Assembly: GCF_015351395.1 (NCBI RefSeq)
Contig: NZ_JADKPV010000005.1
Span: 124,001-188,000 of the forward strand
Source of the DNA: Savagea serpentis
Lineage (GTDB): Bacteria; Bacillota; Bacilli; Bacillales_A; Planococcaceae
Length of the DNA stretch: 64,000 nt
Reading direction: 5' to 3'
Shown piece by piece: positions 55,161-63,398 of this stretch. The notes under the pieces were generated by a model, which worked only from the letters and a program-made list of their open reading frames with translations, was not told where the DNA came from and searched no databases. Both the position numbers and the translations under genes were made by a program. Each line of letters starts with the position of its first letter. The first letter of the stretch is position 1.

Positions 55161-55943
55161 TTACACAATATATCCTAAAGAGCGTAACACATTATTTATA
55201 AAATCATTCGCATAAGCGAGCATCTCTTCCCGCTCTTCTTCTTGCCATACGTCATGACGGGCAAGTGGCCATTTTTTAAACTGGAGATGAGATAATTGGC
55301 GTTCGTAAAACCATTGTTGCGTATAAATTGGATTTGCAATTGCATCTTCCGCTCCCACGAATACGAGTGTTGAAATGTCTTGATATTTGCGTTCTGTCTG
55401 CTCAATCGTCTTCATTAAAAGCTGAGCATCATGATACCAAGAACTCGTCACGACACAATGATATAACGGATCTTCTTCAAATTGTCTTTGATGCAAATCT
55501 CCTCGTGTCAACAACGTGCTATTAATCGCATGATCAATTTTAGCGCTCGGACTAATCTTCATTAACATCGTGAGTAACTTCGGAGGTTGATGCGTCAATT
55601 CAAGCCAAGGCGATGTTAAAATAACTCCAGCACATTCAATGTTCTCTTTTTGGAGTAAACGAATTAATAATGTCGCTCCAAATCCATGACCGATTAAAAA
55701 TAAAGGCAATTCTTCAGCATGACATGCGGCAATGAGACGTTTTATATATAAATTATAAGTACCGATCGCTTCATTATGTACATGACCTTCAATCCCATGA
55801 CCCGGTAAGTTTCCTGTAATGACGTGGCATTGATTTGAACGCAACTGTTGGATGAGCCAAGCGTATCGTTCATGATGCTCATAAGCGCTATGAATGAGCC
55901 CGACAACAGCCTTCGCTTGTCCCTCTGCTTCCCATTTCCACAA
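55161..55943 (-). CDS. Alpha/beta hydrolase of the lysophospholipase family lacking the nucleophile serine
   Basis: The 260-residue protein has the fold of monoacylglycerol lipase/YtpA-type hydrolases: GLIHSAYEHHERYAWLIQQL and GNLPGHGIEGHV. The nucleophile elbow reads LIGHGFGAT, so the expected GxSxG serine is glycine. The acid (VGAEDAIANP) and histidine (LARHDVWQ) appear kept. The start is TTG at 55943, nine bases after GGGAG. In S. aureus a similar gene lies near metK. It is either a non-catalytic binding protein or uses another nucleophile. Confidence 0.8.
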   Translation of the reverse strand: MWKWEAEGQAKAVVGLIHSAYEHHERYAWLIQQLRSNQCHVITGNLPGHGIEGHVHNEAIGTYNLYIKRLIAACHAEELPLFLIGHGFGATLLIRLLQKENIECAGVILTSPWLELTHQPPKLLTMLMKISPSAKIDHAINSTLLTRGDLHQRQFEEDPLYHCVVTSSWYHDAQLLMKTIEQTERKYQDISTLVFVGAEDAIANPIYTQQWFYERQLSHLQFKKWPLARHDVWQEEEREEMLAYANDFINNVLRSLGYIV

Positions 55944-56068
55944 TCAAATCGACTCCCATCTGTTTCAAAAATGAAAGGACTTTCTACTTTTTATCTCATT
56001 TCATTTCTTTTTCAATTATTTTTTGCTAGGCTTATTATACATGATTTATGGAGAGAGGAGTGAACGGA

Positions 56069-56581
56069 ATGATTTATCCATACAATGGCAAGATGCCTAA
56101 AATTGACGAAACTGCTTATATTGCTGATTTTGTAACGATTACAGGTGATGTCACAATAGGAGCGTACAGTTCCATTTGGTTCAATACCGTCATACGAGGT
56201 GACGTTTCACCGACCATCATTGGGAATCGAGTGAATGTTCAAGATTTTTGTTGTTTACATCAAAGTCCGAAGTACCCGCTCATTTTAGAAGATGATGTCA
56301 CGATTGGACATCGTGTTACGCTTCACAGTTGTCACATTAAAGAAAAAGCGTTAATCGGTATGGACGCGACCGTTTTAGACGGAGCTGTCATTGGAGAAGG
56401 TGCATTTATCGGTGCCGGAAGTCTCGTCCCCCCTGGGAAAGTAATCCCACCGAACAGTTTAGCTTTCGGTTCACCTGTTAAAGTTGTGCGTGAATTAACG
56501 GAAGAAGATAAAAAAGATATGGAACGTATTCGAACAGAATATGTTGAAAAAGGACAATATTATAAAAGTATTCAAAAATAA
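56069..56581 (+). CDS. Gamma-carbonic anhydrase family protein (left-handed beta helix)
   Basis: The 170 residues form hexapeptide repeats (VTITGDVTIGAYSSIW and similar) of a trimeric left-handed beta helix. The three zinc histidines of the gamma class are seen in CCLHQS and GHRVTLHSC. The catalytic role in bacteria of this YrdA/PaaY branch is uncertain. The start is the ATG at 56069, eight bases after GAGGAG; an ATG seven codons earlier lies in that site. It ends in a bidirectional terminator shared with metK. Confidence 0.92.
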   Translation: MIYPYNGKMPKIDETAYIADFVTITGDVTIGAYSSIWFNTVIRGDVSPTIIGNRVNVQDFCCLHQSPKYPLILEDDVTIGHRVTLHSCHIKEKALIGMDATVLDGAVIGEGAFIGAGSLVPPGKVIPPNSLAFGSPVKVVRELTEEDKKDMERIRTEYVEKGQYYKSIQK

Positions 56582-56618
56582 AAAACAGCGGAGAGAAGTT
56601 CTCTTCGCTGTTTTGTTT
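56581..56618. terminator. Bidirectional terminator between the carbonic anhydrase gene and metK
   Basis: AACAGCGGAGAG and CTCTTCGCTGTT form a 12-bp stem (one G-U pair on one strand) with a short loop and T-rich tail. Confidence 0.87.
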
Positions 56619-57805
56619 TATTTCGTTAACTCTTTTAACTGTTCGACTTTATCGAGTTTCTCCCAAGGAAGTTCAACGTCTGTACGACCGAAGTGACCGT
56701 AAGCTGCCGTCTGTTTGTAGATCGGGCGACGTAAATCGAGCATTTGAATAATTCCCGCTGGGCGTAAGTCAAATGTTTGCCGTACTGCTTCAACGAGCTT
56801 CTCTTCGCTCACTGTACCCGTTCCAAATGTTTCAACCGCGATTGATACAGGTTGCGCAACACCAATCGCGTACGCAATTTGCACCTCACAATGTGTTGCA
56901 AGTCCTGCTGCCACGATGTTTTTCGCAACATAACGTGCTGCATATGATGCGGAACGGTCTACTTTTGTCGCGTCTTTTCCAGAGAATGCTCCACCGCCGT
57001 GACGCGCATAACCGCCATACGTATCGACGATAATTTTGCGGCCTGTTAAGCCTGCGTCCCCTTGTGGACCACCGATAACGAAGCGTCCTGTCGGGTTAAT
57101 GAAATATTTTGTGTTTTCATCTAACCATTGTTGTGGCACAATAGGTCGAATGACATGTTTAAGAATATCCGTTTCAATTTGTTCGTTCGTTACTTCAGGA
57201 TGATGTTGTGTAGAAAGAACAACTGTATCAACACGCACAGGCAATTTGTTTTCATCATACTCGATCGTAACTTGTGTTTTTCCATCTGGACGTAAATAAG
57301 GAATTGTTTCATCTTTACGAACATCCGCTAAACGCTTCGACAATTGATGCGCTAAGCTAATCGGAAGTGGCATAAATTCAGGCGTTTCATTACATGCATA
57401 TCCAAACATCAACCCTTGGTCTCCTGCTCCGATTGCATCCAATTCATCCTCTGAAAGTTCGCGCATTTCTAACGCTTGGTCTACCCCTTGTGCGATATCT
57501 GGTGATTGCTCATCAATCGCAGTTAACACTGCAGATGTTTCCCAATCGAAGCCATATTTCGCACGTGTATAACCAATTTCCCGCACTGTATCACGAACGA
57601 CTTTCGGAATATCTACATATGTAGATGTTGTGATTTCCCCTGCTACGAGCACGAGACCTGTCGTAATTGTCGTCTCACATGCTACACGTGCAGCTGGATC
57701 TTCTGCTAAAATGGCATCTAAAATCGCGTCTGAAATTTGGTCACACATTTTATCCGGATGACCTTCTGTAACCGATTCTGATGTGAATAATCGGCGGTTA
57801 CTCAT
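56618..57805 (-). CDS. metK: S-adenosylmethionine synthetase
   Basis: MetK makes SAM from methionine and ATP. The 395 residues include [32 protein letters not shown] and the glycine-rich loop [17 protein letters not shown], all family signatures. It is monocistronic and controlled by the SAM-I riboswitch in its leader. GGAGG precedes the ATG. Confidence 0.98.
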   Translation of the reverse strand: MSNRRLFTSESVTEGHPDKMCDQISDAILDAILAEDPAARVACETTITTGLVLVAGEITTSTYVDIPKVVRDTVREIGYTRAKYGFDWETSAVLTAIDEQSPDIAQGVDQALEMRELSEDELDAIGAGDQGLMFGYACNETPEFMPLPISLAHQLSKRLADVRKDETIPYLRPDGKTQVTIEYDENKLPVRVDTVVLSTQHHPEVTNEQIETDILKHVIRPIVPQQWLDENTKYFINPTGRFVIGGPQGDAGLTGRKIIVDTYGGYARHGGGAFSGKDATKVDRSASYAARYVAKNIVAAGLATHCEVQIAYAIGVAQPVSIAVETFGTGTVSEEKLVEAVRQTFDLRPAGIIQMLDLRRPIYKQTAAYGHFGRTDVELPWEKLDKVEQLKELTK

Positions 57806-57904
57806 AATATTCCTCCTCTATAGTATAAAAATTGACCCGGTACTCCGTTACCCATGTTTTTTCGCCTGAACAACTAGACGAGCACATGCCGATGCGTCAA
57901 TTCA

Positions 57905-57949
57905 TAAAAAAAACCCTTCTCTCACGATTAGTCATGAGGGAAAGGTTTA
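57905..57949 (-). terminator. Riboswitch terminator of metK
   Basis: On the minus strand AAACCTTTCCCTCATGAC and GTGAGAGAAGGGTTT pair imperfectly around TAATC, followed by U7-8. It lies between the SAM aptamer and the metK start and is the expression platform. Confidence 0.9.
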
Positions 57950-57969
57950 TACTCGAATAGCACCTTTCA

Positions 57970-58083
57970 CTCTTATCGTCCAAGGAACTTCCTTGCTTTC
58001 AGGTTGGCACCTTCGCATGCAGTGAAATCATGCAGGTTGCTGGGTTTCATAGGGCCTGTCCCTCCACCGACTCGGGATAAGAG
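57970..58083 (-). promoter_or_regulatory. SAM-I (S-box) riboswitch aptamer
   Basis: Read on the minus strand, the element is closed by CTCTTATC and GATAAGAG (P1). It contains the conserved parts GAGGGACAGGCCC, ATGAAACCCAGCAACC, and AAGGTGCCAA, with variable helices between. SAM binding would stabilise the downstream terminator and switch metK off. This is the standard arrangement before metK in Bacillales. Confidence 0.97.
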
Positions 58084-58100
58084 TATCCGTTTCAACGATA

Positions 58101-58129
58101 ATCTTACAAAACCGTTACCATTTTGTCAA
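58101..58129 (-). promoter_or_regulatory. metK promoter
   Basis: On the minus strand TTGACA (58129-58124), 17 bp and TAAGAT (58106-58101). Transcription would begin about 10 bp before the riboswitch. Confidence 0.88.
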
Positions 58130-58167
58130 ACTTATGCGCTTATCTTTTATCGTTTAACAGATTTTAA

Positions 58168-58216
58168 TAGACTATCTTTTTTAATGTGTTATACTAATTA
58201 CGAAATGTGTTATCAC
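58168..58216 (+). promoter_or_regulatory. pckA promoter with tandem CcpN-like boxes
   Basis: A -10 TATACT (58190-58195) with a weak -35 TAGACT (58168-58173, 16-bp spacer) precedes pckA. TGTGTTATACT (58185-58195) fits the CcpN consensus TRTGHYATAYW at all positions and covers the -10. A second copy, TGTGTTATCAC (58206-58216), keeps the first eight positions and lies exactly 21 bp downstream. A 6-bp hairpin (CCAACT/AGTTGG, 58217-58233) follows in the leader. Confidence 0.7.
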
Positions 58217-58278
58217 CCAACTTTTTTAGTTGGTTCTTATACTTAATAATAATACTGTAAAAGGAAGGTACGAACAAT

Positions 58279-59865
58279 ATGATTACTGCTAAAATGACTA
58301 CTGAACTCGAACAATTACTTGCGAACAAGAACATCGTCATGCAACCCTCTGTCCCTACTTTAGTAGAGAAGGCGGTCAAACGTGGCGAAGCTCAATTAAC
58401 TTCTGATGGAGCGATCGTTGCAACGACTGGAAAATATACAGGTCGCTCACCGAAAGATAAATTTATCGTAGAAGAAGCTGGAACGAAAGAAGATATCAGC
58501 TGGGGTAAAGTAAACCGCCCTATTTCTGAAGATGTCTTCGATAAATTATACAAAAAAGTAACAGATTACTTAGCGGAAAAAGAAGAAGTATTCGTATTTA
58601 AAGGATTCGCGGGCGCGGATAAAAAAGCACAATTATCCATCCAAGTCGTCAACGAATACGCATGGCACAATCTTTTCGTGCATCAATTATTCATCCGTCC
58701 AACTGAAGAAGAGCTACAAGCACATGAAGCTCAATTTACGATTGTTTCAGCACCTTCTTTCAAAGCTGATCCAACAGTAGATGGAACGAATTCTGAAGCA
58801 TTCGTACTCGTATCATTCGAAAAACGCATCGTTTTAATCGGTGGTACTGAATATGCGGGTGAAATGAAAAAGTCTATCTTCTCTATTATGAACTACTTAT
58901 TACCGAAAAACGGTATTTTCTCTATGCACTGTTCAGCGAACGTTGGAGAAGATGGTGACGCAGCTTTATTCTTCGGTTTATCAGGAACTGGTAAAACGAC
59001 ATTGTCAGCAGATGCACGTCGTAAATTAATTGGGGATGATGAGCACGGTTGGTCAGACGATGGTGTATTCAACATCGAAGGTGGATGCTACGCTAAATGT
59101 ATCGATTTAACAGAAGAGAAAGAACCTGAAATCTATAATGCCATCCGTTTCGGTTCAGTTCTTGAAAACGTCGTAATCGATGAAGATACGCATGAACCAG
59201 ATTATTTCTCAGGTGAACTTACTGAAAATACACGTGCAGCTTATCCAATTCATTACATCGATAATATCGTAACACCATCTGTTGCAGGTCACCCGAAAAC
59301 AATCGTCTTCTTAACTGCAGACGCATTCGGCGTATTACCTCCAATCTCAAAATTAACGAAAGATCAAGCGATGTATCACTTCTTAAGTGGATTCACTTCG
59401 AAGCTTGCAGGTACAGAGCGTGGCGTTACAGAACCTGAAGCAACATTCTCATCATGTTTCGGAGAGCCATTCTTACCGCTCCATCCGACAGCATATGCAG
59501 AAATGCTCGGTAAAAAAATCGACGACCACGACTCACAAGTATTCCTCGTTAACACAGGATGGACGGGTGGAGGATACGGTGTTGGTGAACGTATGAGCTT
59601 AAAATATACACGCGCTATGGTAAATGCAGCAATCGAAGGTAAATTAAACGATGTCGAAACAGAACAAGACCCAATCTTCGGTTTACATATGCCGAAAGCA
59701 ATTGAAGATGTTCCTTCTGACTTACTGAACCCACGTAACGTATGGGCAGATAAAGCAGAATATGACAAACAAGCAAAATACCTTGCAAACTTATTCCACG
59801 AAAACTTCAAACGTTTCGGTGAAGAATCAAAGCAATTCGAAGAAAACGGCGGACCACTCGTATAA
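58279..59865 (+). CDS. pckA: Phosphoenolpyruvate carboxykinase (ATP)
   Basis: PckA converts oxaloacetate and ATP to phosphoenolpyruvate, the first committed step of gluconeogenesis. The 528 residues contain the P-loop [13 protein letters not shown], the metal/substrate residues in [12 protein letters not shown] and the [12 protein letters not shown] segment, and the ATP-specific FGLSGTGKT. It is divergent from metK and carries tandem CcpN-like boxes in front, matching repression by glucose in B. subtilis. A bidirectional terminator follows. Confidence 0.98.
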   Translation: MITAKMTTELEQLLANKNIVMQPSVPTLVEKAVKRGEAQLTSDGAIVATTGKYTGRSPKDKFIVEEAGTKEDISWGKVNRPISEDVFDKLYKKVTDYLAEKEEVFVFKGFAGADKKAQLSIQVVNEYAWHNLFVHQLFIRPTEEELQAHEAQFTIVSAPSFKADPTVDGTNSEAFVLVSFEKRIVLIGGTEYAGEMKKSIFSIMNYLLPKNGIFSMHCSANVGEDGDAALFFGLSGTGKTTLSADARRKLIGDDEHGWSDDGVFNIEGGCYAKCIDLTEEKEPEIYNAIRFGSVLENVVIDEDTHEPDYFSGELTENTRAAYPIHYIDNIVTPSVAGHPKTIVFLTADAFGVLPPISKLTKDQAMYHFLSGFTSKLAGTERGVTEPEATFSSCFGEPFLPLHPTAYAEMLGKKIDDHDSQVFLVNTGWTGGGYGVGERMSLKYTRAMVNAAIEGKLNDVETEQDPIFGLHMPKAIEDVPSDLLNPRNVWADKAEYDKQAKYLANLFHENFKRFGEESKQFEENGGPLV

Positions 59866-59867
59866 TA

Positions 59868-59910
59868 GAAAAACGACTAAGCAGAAATAGTCTGCTTAGT
59901 CGTTTTCTTA
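59868..59910. terminator. Bidirectional terminator after pckA
   Basis: AAAACGACTAAGCAGA (59870-59885) and TCTGCTTAGTCGTTTT (59891-59906) form a perfect 16-bp stem. Confidence 0.94.
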
Positions 59911-60354
59911 TTTCATTCGTGTAAAATAAACGATATCATCGTTTCGTTCCACTTGAAATACGGTTTCGGGTGTGAATGGTTCACCATCGTAATAATCGTT
60001 TATCACGTAGCCATAATGCGAAGGATATCCCGATGCATAGTAGACAATTTTATCATCGCGAAGGACGACGAGTTGAAGCGTTCCATCGTTTACACTATCT
60101 CGATACCCTTTAATTTTTTGGCCGACCGCTTCAGTTGCCGTTTCTTTCGGTGTATACGGTTCAAAAGCATACATCTCTGTCCACGCAATCGGTAAAATTT
60201 CTTCAAATGTTACTTCATCTCCTGTTTGTAAAGGTTGTAACGCCTTCTGTACTTTTTGATTCATCCGCCACTCCAATACCGTTTCATTTATAAAAATAGC
60301 AAATGCTCCGATAAAAATGACGAAAATAATCATCATCCAACGACTCATCTTCAT
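59908..60354 (-). CDS. Membrane-anchored hypothetical protein
   Basis: The 148 residues have one N-terminal membrane segment (about 6-24) and a soluble outer domain of about 115 residues with several aromatic residues (YYASGYPSHYGYVINDYYDG). It is probably a signal-anchored surface protein. I do not recognise a family. It lies 11 bp downstream of the YtmA-like hydrolase gene on the same strand, and its end meets the pckA terminator. Confidence 0.72.
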   Translation of the reverse strand: MKMSRWMMIIFVIFIGAFAIFINETVLEWRMNQKVQKALQPLQTGDEVTFEEILPIAWTEMYAFEPYTPKETATEAVGQKIKGYRDSVNDGTLQLVVLRDDKIVYYASGYPSHYGYVINDYYDGEPFTPETVFQVERNDDIVYFTRMK

Positions 60355-60365
60355 CTTTCCACTTC

Positions 60366-61163
60366 CTATCTGCCTAGGCGATTTTCTTCACTTTTCATCC
60401 AAGCTGTCATATGACGAATCAGCGTGCGACCAATCACATTCGGTAAAAAATGATCATATGTCTCAAAATAAATCGTCGCGACTTCTTTCTGCTCGGCCCG
60501 TAACAGCGCTTCTAACCGATACGATTGAGCGATCGATACATTTTGATCCCTCTTTCCATGAACGATTAAAAAAGGACAACGCACTCTATATAATTCCGAC
60601 AAAGGATTACGCTCGCGATATCCACTCGAATTGCTATTTGGCGATTTTCCGATGAGCCGTTTCATCATGCGTCGCATATCGATGCGCTCAAAATATGTCG
60701 CAACAATATCGCTCATCCCGGCCCAAATCGTCGCAGTCGTCACTTCTTCTCGCGCGATGGCAGTCCAACAAGCCATTGCACCGCCACGTGAATACCCAAC
60801 GATATGAATATGTCCATTCGTCCATTCAATTTGCTTCAACACATCAACTGCACTAATCGCATCAAGTCGATCGTCTCCAACAAATTCGTCTCGCCCTTCC
60901 CCACCCCGATTGCCTCGGTAAAAAGGTGCAAAGACGATAAATCCGTAAGAAGCATATTGAGCGATTCGCGCAGGTCTTACCGTTCCAAGCGATTGAATAC
61001 CTCCACGAAAATAAATAATGGATGAATATCTTCCTTTTCGTTTCGGAATCGCAAGTAAACCTTTTACTCGATATGGTCCTGATTGATACGTTACTTCTTC
61101 GATCCGAATACGCGGATTCGGAGAAGGATAAAGTCTACGTTCAATAATTGTACCGCTCCTCAT
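60366..61163 (-). CDS. Alpha/beta hydrolase of the S9/prolyl oligopeptidase type, YtmA-like
   Basis: The 265 residues have an intact triad: the serine in GYSRGGAM, the acid in HGKRDQNV and the histidine in YDHFLPN. There is no propeller domain, so it is a compact esterase or acyl-peptide hydrolase-like enzyme of unknown substrate. The location close to pckA and metK matches ytmA in B. subtilis. Its start overlaps the end of the Nudix gene by 23 bp, so the two are cotranscribed. Confidence 0.88.
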   Translation of the reverse strand: MRSGTIIERRLYPSPNPRIRIEEVTYQSGPYRVKGLLAIPKRKGRYSSIIYFRGGIQSLGTVRPARIAQYASYGFIVFAPFYRGNRGGEGRDEFVGDDRLDAISAVDVLKQIEWTNGHIHIVGYSRGGAMACWTAIAREEVTTATIWAGMSDIVATYFERIDMRRMMKRLIGKSPNSNSSGYRERNPLSELYRVRCPFLIVHGKRDQNVSIAQSYRLEALLRAEQKEVATIYFETYDHFLPNVIGRTLIRHMTAWMKSEENRLGR

Positions 61164-61614
61164 ACTGCCTCACCCATTCCATTAACTGTTCCATTCCTGA
61201 ATCTTTCATATGAAAACTTAAATGTTCACACGTGATAAATTGCTCCGTCGTCAACAATACGACGCCATCCGTTTCATAACGTTCCGCCTCTTCATCAAGC
61301 GCCACTACTTCTCCAGTGAAGACAACTTTACAAAAAGGTGTCTTTGTATGTACGACGTACTCTGCAACATACTGAATATTTTTTAAGGTTGCTCCTGTTT
61401 CTTCATACATTTCACGAATCGCTGCTTCTTCTAATGTCTCGTTCTCTTCTACTTTCCCACCTGGAAATTCAATCCCACGAACCCGATGTTTCGTTAATAC
61501 CCATCGATTTTTCCAACGGGCGATGACGAGCACGTGGCGTGCTTCGATTTGAAAATCGTTCGGTCCGTACGTTAAATGAACATCCGCTCCTTGTAAATCT
61601 GTAAATGTTGGCAC
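61141..61614 (-). CDS. Nudix hydrolase, YtkD-like
   Basis: The 157 residues contain the Nudix box GGKVEENETLEEAAIREMYEE (positions about 75-95) with all catalytic glutamates. B. subtilis YtkD hydrolyses (oxidised) nucleoside triphosphates, and the position near ytmA-pckA fits. The start is the GTG at 61614, eight bases after AAGGAG; another GTG three codons upstream overlaps that site. Residue patterns suit a cleaning enzyme for 8-oxo-dGTP or general NTPs; the precise substrate is not settled. Confidence 0.88.
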   Translation of the reverse strand: MPTFTDLQGADVHLTYGPNDFQIEARHVLVIARWKNRWVLTKHRVRGIEFPGGKVEENETLEEAAIREMYEETGATLKNIQYVAEYVVHTKTPFCKVVFTGEVVALDEEAERYETDGVVLLTTEQFITCEHLSFHMKDSGMEQLMEWVRQYEERYNY

Positions 61615-61673
61615 TTCCTTCACTCCTTATAAAAATAATATAGACGAAGTGCAAGCACTCCGTCTACATTGTG

Positions 61674-61856
61674 TTACGCTTTTAAATCAATTGTTTGTCC
61701 TTTGTATGGATGTGGTGCTGCGTTCGCTTCAGGCATTCCTTTCAGCATATCGGCAGCTGCTTCAGTACTCATCGAAAGGCTTTTGTTCATGACACTCATT
61801 TGTACGAGTGACTGTAAACTTTGTAATTGACTGGCCATCATTGCATTCAATTCCAT
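61674..61856 (-). CDS. YjfB family protein
   Basis: This 60-residue protein matches the YjfB_motility family: MASQLQSLQSLVQMSVMNKSL in the middle, then a short tail. Family members are found mainly in motile Firmicutes and have been called putative motility proteins; no mechanism is known. The start is the ATG at 61856, eight bases after AAAGGAG. It is monocistronic or first before the Nudix gene (59-bp gap). Confidence 0.8.
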   Translation of the reverse strand: MELNAMMASQLQSLQSLVQMSVMNKSLSMSTEAAADMLKGMPEANAAPHPYKGQTIDLKA

Positions 61857-61978
61857 GTAAACCACTCCTTTCCCTTCTATTATCGACGTTTATCTTTGTA
61901 CATTCAACTAATCTGGGCACAATGTTTGTGAACATCTTACAAAATCGCTAAACTAAATAAGAAGAAAGAAGGGACGAT

Positions 61979-62221
61979 ATGAAAAAACTATTTATCGGGC
62001 TCATTCGCCTTTATCAAAAGTTTATCTCTCCTCTCACCCCACCAACTTGTCGCTTCAGTCCAACGTGTTCCCACTATGGAATAGAAGCATTAGACAAGCA
62101 CGGCTTTTGGAAAGGAATGTGGCTAACGATTAAACGAATCGGACGTTGCCATCCTTTTCATAAAGGAGATTACTTCGATCCAGTACCTCCTACAAAAAAA
62201 GAAACGTCACATAAAAAATAA
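61979..62221 (+). CDS. yidD: Membrane protein insertion efficiency factor YidD
   Basis: YidD helps YidC-type insertases. The 80-residue protein is the usual form: an amphipathic start ([19 protein letters not shown]), the cysteine-containing [18 protein letters not shown] and [16 protein letters not shown]. The B. subtilis homologue is ytjA. AAGAAGGG precedes the ATG. The terminator stem begins inside its last codons. Confidence 0.95.
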   Translation: MKKLFIGLIRLYQKFISPLTPPTCRFSPTCSHYGIEALDKHGFWKGMWLTIKRIGRCHPFHKGDYFDPVPPTKKETSHKK

Positions 62222-62238
62222 AGTGACGTTTCTTTTTT
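62194..62238 (+). terminator. yidD terminator overlapping the coding end
   Basis: AAGAAACGTCAC (62199-62210) and GTGACGTTTCTT (62223-62234) form a 12-bp stem with T6 tail. The left arm encodes the last residues of YidD and the stop codon lies in the loop region. Confidence 0.88.
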
Positions 62239-62260
62239 ATTAGCTTTTTTAAAATTTATC

Positions 62261-62316
62261 TTGCTTTTTTTCAAAACATCCCGTAAAATCATATTTACAA
62301 ATCGTAATCATTACTA
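62261..62316 (+). promoter_or_regulatory. znuA promoter and Zur box
   Basis: TTGCTT (62261-62266), 17 bp and TAAAAT (62284-62289) form the promoter. TCGTAATCATTACTA (62302-62316) matches the Zur/Fur-family operator TCGTAATnATTACGA at all but one position and covers the expected transcription start. Confidence 0.85.
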
Positions 62317-62339
62317 TTTGAATTTTGGAGGTACATACA

Positions 62340-63356
62340 TTGAAAAAATTTTGGATTTTATTCATCACTATATTTGCACTCGCTGCATGTGGCACGTCAG
62401 ATGATACAAAAGAAGGCTCAGAAGATCAGAAAGATAAACTAAATGTTTACACAACCGTATATCCTTTACAATTTTTTGCAGAGCAAATTGGTGGAGAACT
62501 TATTGAAGTCGATACCATTTATCCACCAGGAACAGATGAACATAGTTTCGATCCGACACAAAAAGATATGATGCGCTTGGCAGATGCTGACCTCTTCTTC
62601 TATATCGGGCTCGGATTAGAAAGTTTTGTTGAAAAAGCGGAAAAAACACTTGCCCAAGAAAATGTTAAGTTTATCGCAACAGGTGAAATAATTCCCGAAA
62701 GCGACTTGCAAGAAGGACATCATCATCACGATGACGAAGACGGACATGAAGGACATGAAGGACATGAAGGACATCATCATGATGAGGCGCATGAAGAACA
62801 TGACCATGAAGGACATGATCACGACCACGGCGAATTTGACCCACACGTTTGGATTTCACCAAAATTGAGCCAATCGCTCGCATTATCTATTAAAGATGAA
62901 CTCGTCGCTGCACTTCCAGAACATGCCGAGCAGTTGGAAGCAAATTATGAAAAAGTGATCGCTTCTTTAGAACAATTAGACCAATCATTCGATGCGATGG
63001 CACACGAAGCGAAACGCGATACATTTTTCGTCTCGCACGCGGCATTCGGATACATCGCAGACCGTTATCATTTACATCAAATTTCCGTAGCAGGATTAAA
63101 TTCTCAAAGTGAACCGTCACAAAAACAATTAGCTGCACTCGTTCAACAAGCAAAAGAAGAAAATATTCAATACGTCTTATTTGAACAAAATGTTTCAAGT
63201 AAATTAACAGAAGTCGTTCAAAAAGAAATCGGCGCCAAATCATTAACTTTACACAATCTATCCGTCTTAACGGAAGAAGACTTACAAGCGAATGAAACAT
63301 ACTTCACGTTAATGGAACGCAATATTGAAGTGTTACGACAAGCATTGAACGATTAA
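62340..63356 (+). CDS. znuA: Zinc ABC transporter substrate-binding lipoprotein ZnuA/AdcA-type
   Basis: The 338 residues have a lipoprotein signal ending in LAAC and the metal-binding cluster A-I fold: the first histidine in GTDEHSFDPTQ, a His/Asp-rich loop of about 45 residues (130-175), FDPHVWISP and FVSHAAFGYIADRY, and Asp/Glu in VLFEQNVSS. The start is TTG at 62340, seven bases after GGAGGT; a TTG five codons earlier overlaps that site. A Zur box precedes it. No permease or ATPase genes are adjacent, so znuBC are elsewhere. Confidence 0.95.
   Translation: MKKFWILFITIFALAACGTSDDTKEGSEDQKDKLNVYTTVYPLQFFAEQIGGELIEVDTIYPPGTDEHSFDPTQKDMMRLADADLFFYIGLGLESFVEKAEKTLAQENVKFIATGEIIPESDLQEGHHHHDDEDGHEGHEGHEGHHHDEAHEEHDHEGHDHDHGEFDPHVWISPKLSQSLALSIKDELVAALPEHAEQLEANYEKVIASLEQLDQSFDAMAHEAKRDTFFVSHAAFGYIADRYHLHQISVAGLNSQSEPSQKQLAALVQQAKEENIQYVLFEQNVSSKLTEVVQKEIGAKSLTLHNLSVLTEEDLQANETYFTLMERNIEVLRQALND
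62742..62777 (+). repeat. Short tandem repeat in znuA
   Basis: The 9-bp unit GGACATGAA occurs three times in a row (62742-62768), followed by a variant GGACATCAT. It encodes Gly-His-Glu repeats in the metal-binding loop and may change copy number by slippage. Confidence 0.9.
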
Positions 63357-63359
63357 ATG

Positions 63360-63398
63360 AAATACGCGGATGCCCTTTCAGTGGCTCCGCGTATTTTT
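63360..63398. terminator. Bidirectional terminator between znuA and menC
   Basis: AAATACGCGGA and TCCGCGTATTT form an 11-bp stem with an inner GCC-GGC pairing and T-rich tail. Confidence 0.9.

Noticed and set aside
59376-59810. Antisense open frame of 144 codons within pckA
   Set aside because: It is a shadow of the strong codon bias of pckA, with no ribosome binding site and low-complexity Ser/Pro-rich product.
62700-62830. CAT/GAT-rich repeats that might look like a CRISPR or satellite
   Set aside because: They encode the His-rich metal-binding loop of znuA; there are no uniform spacers.
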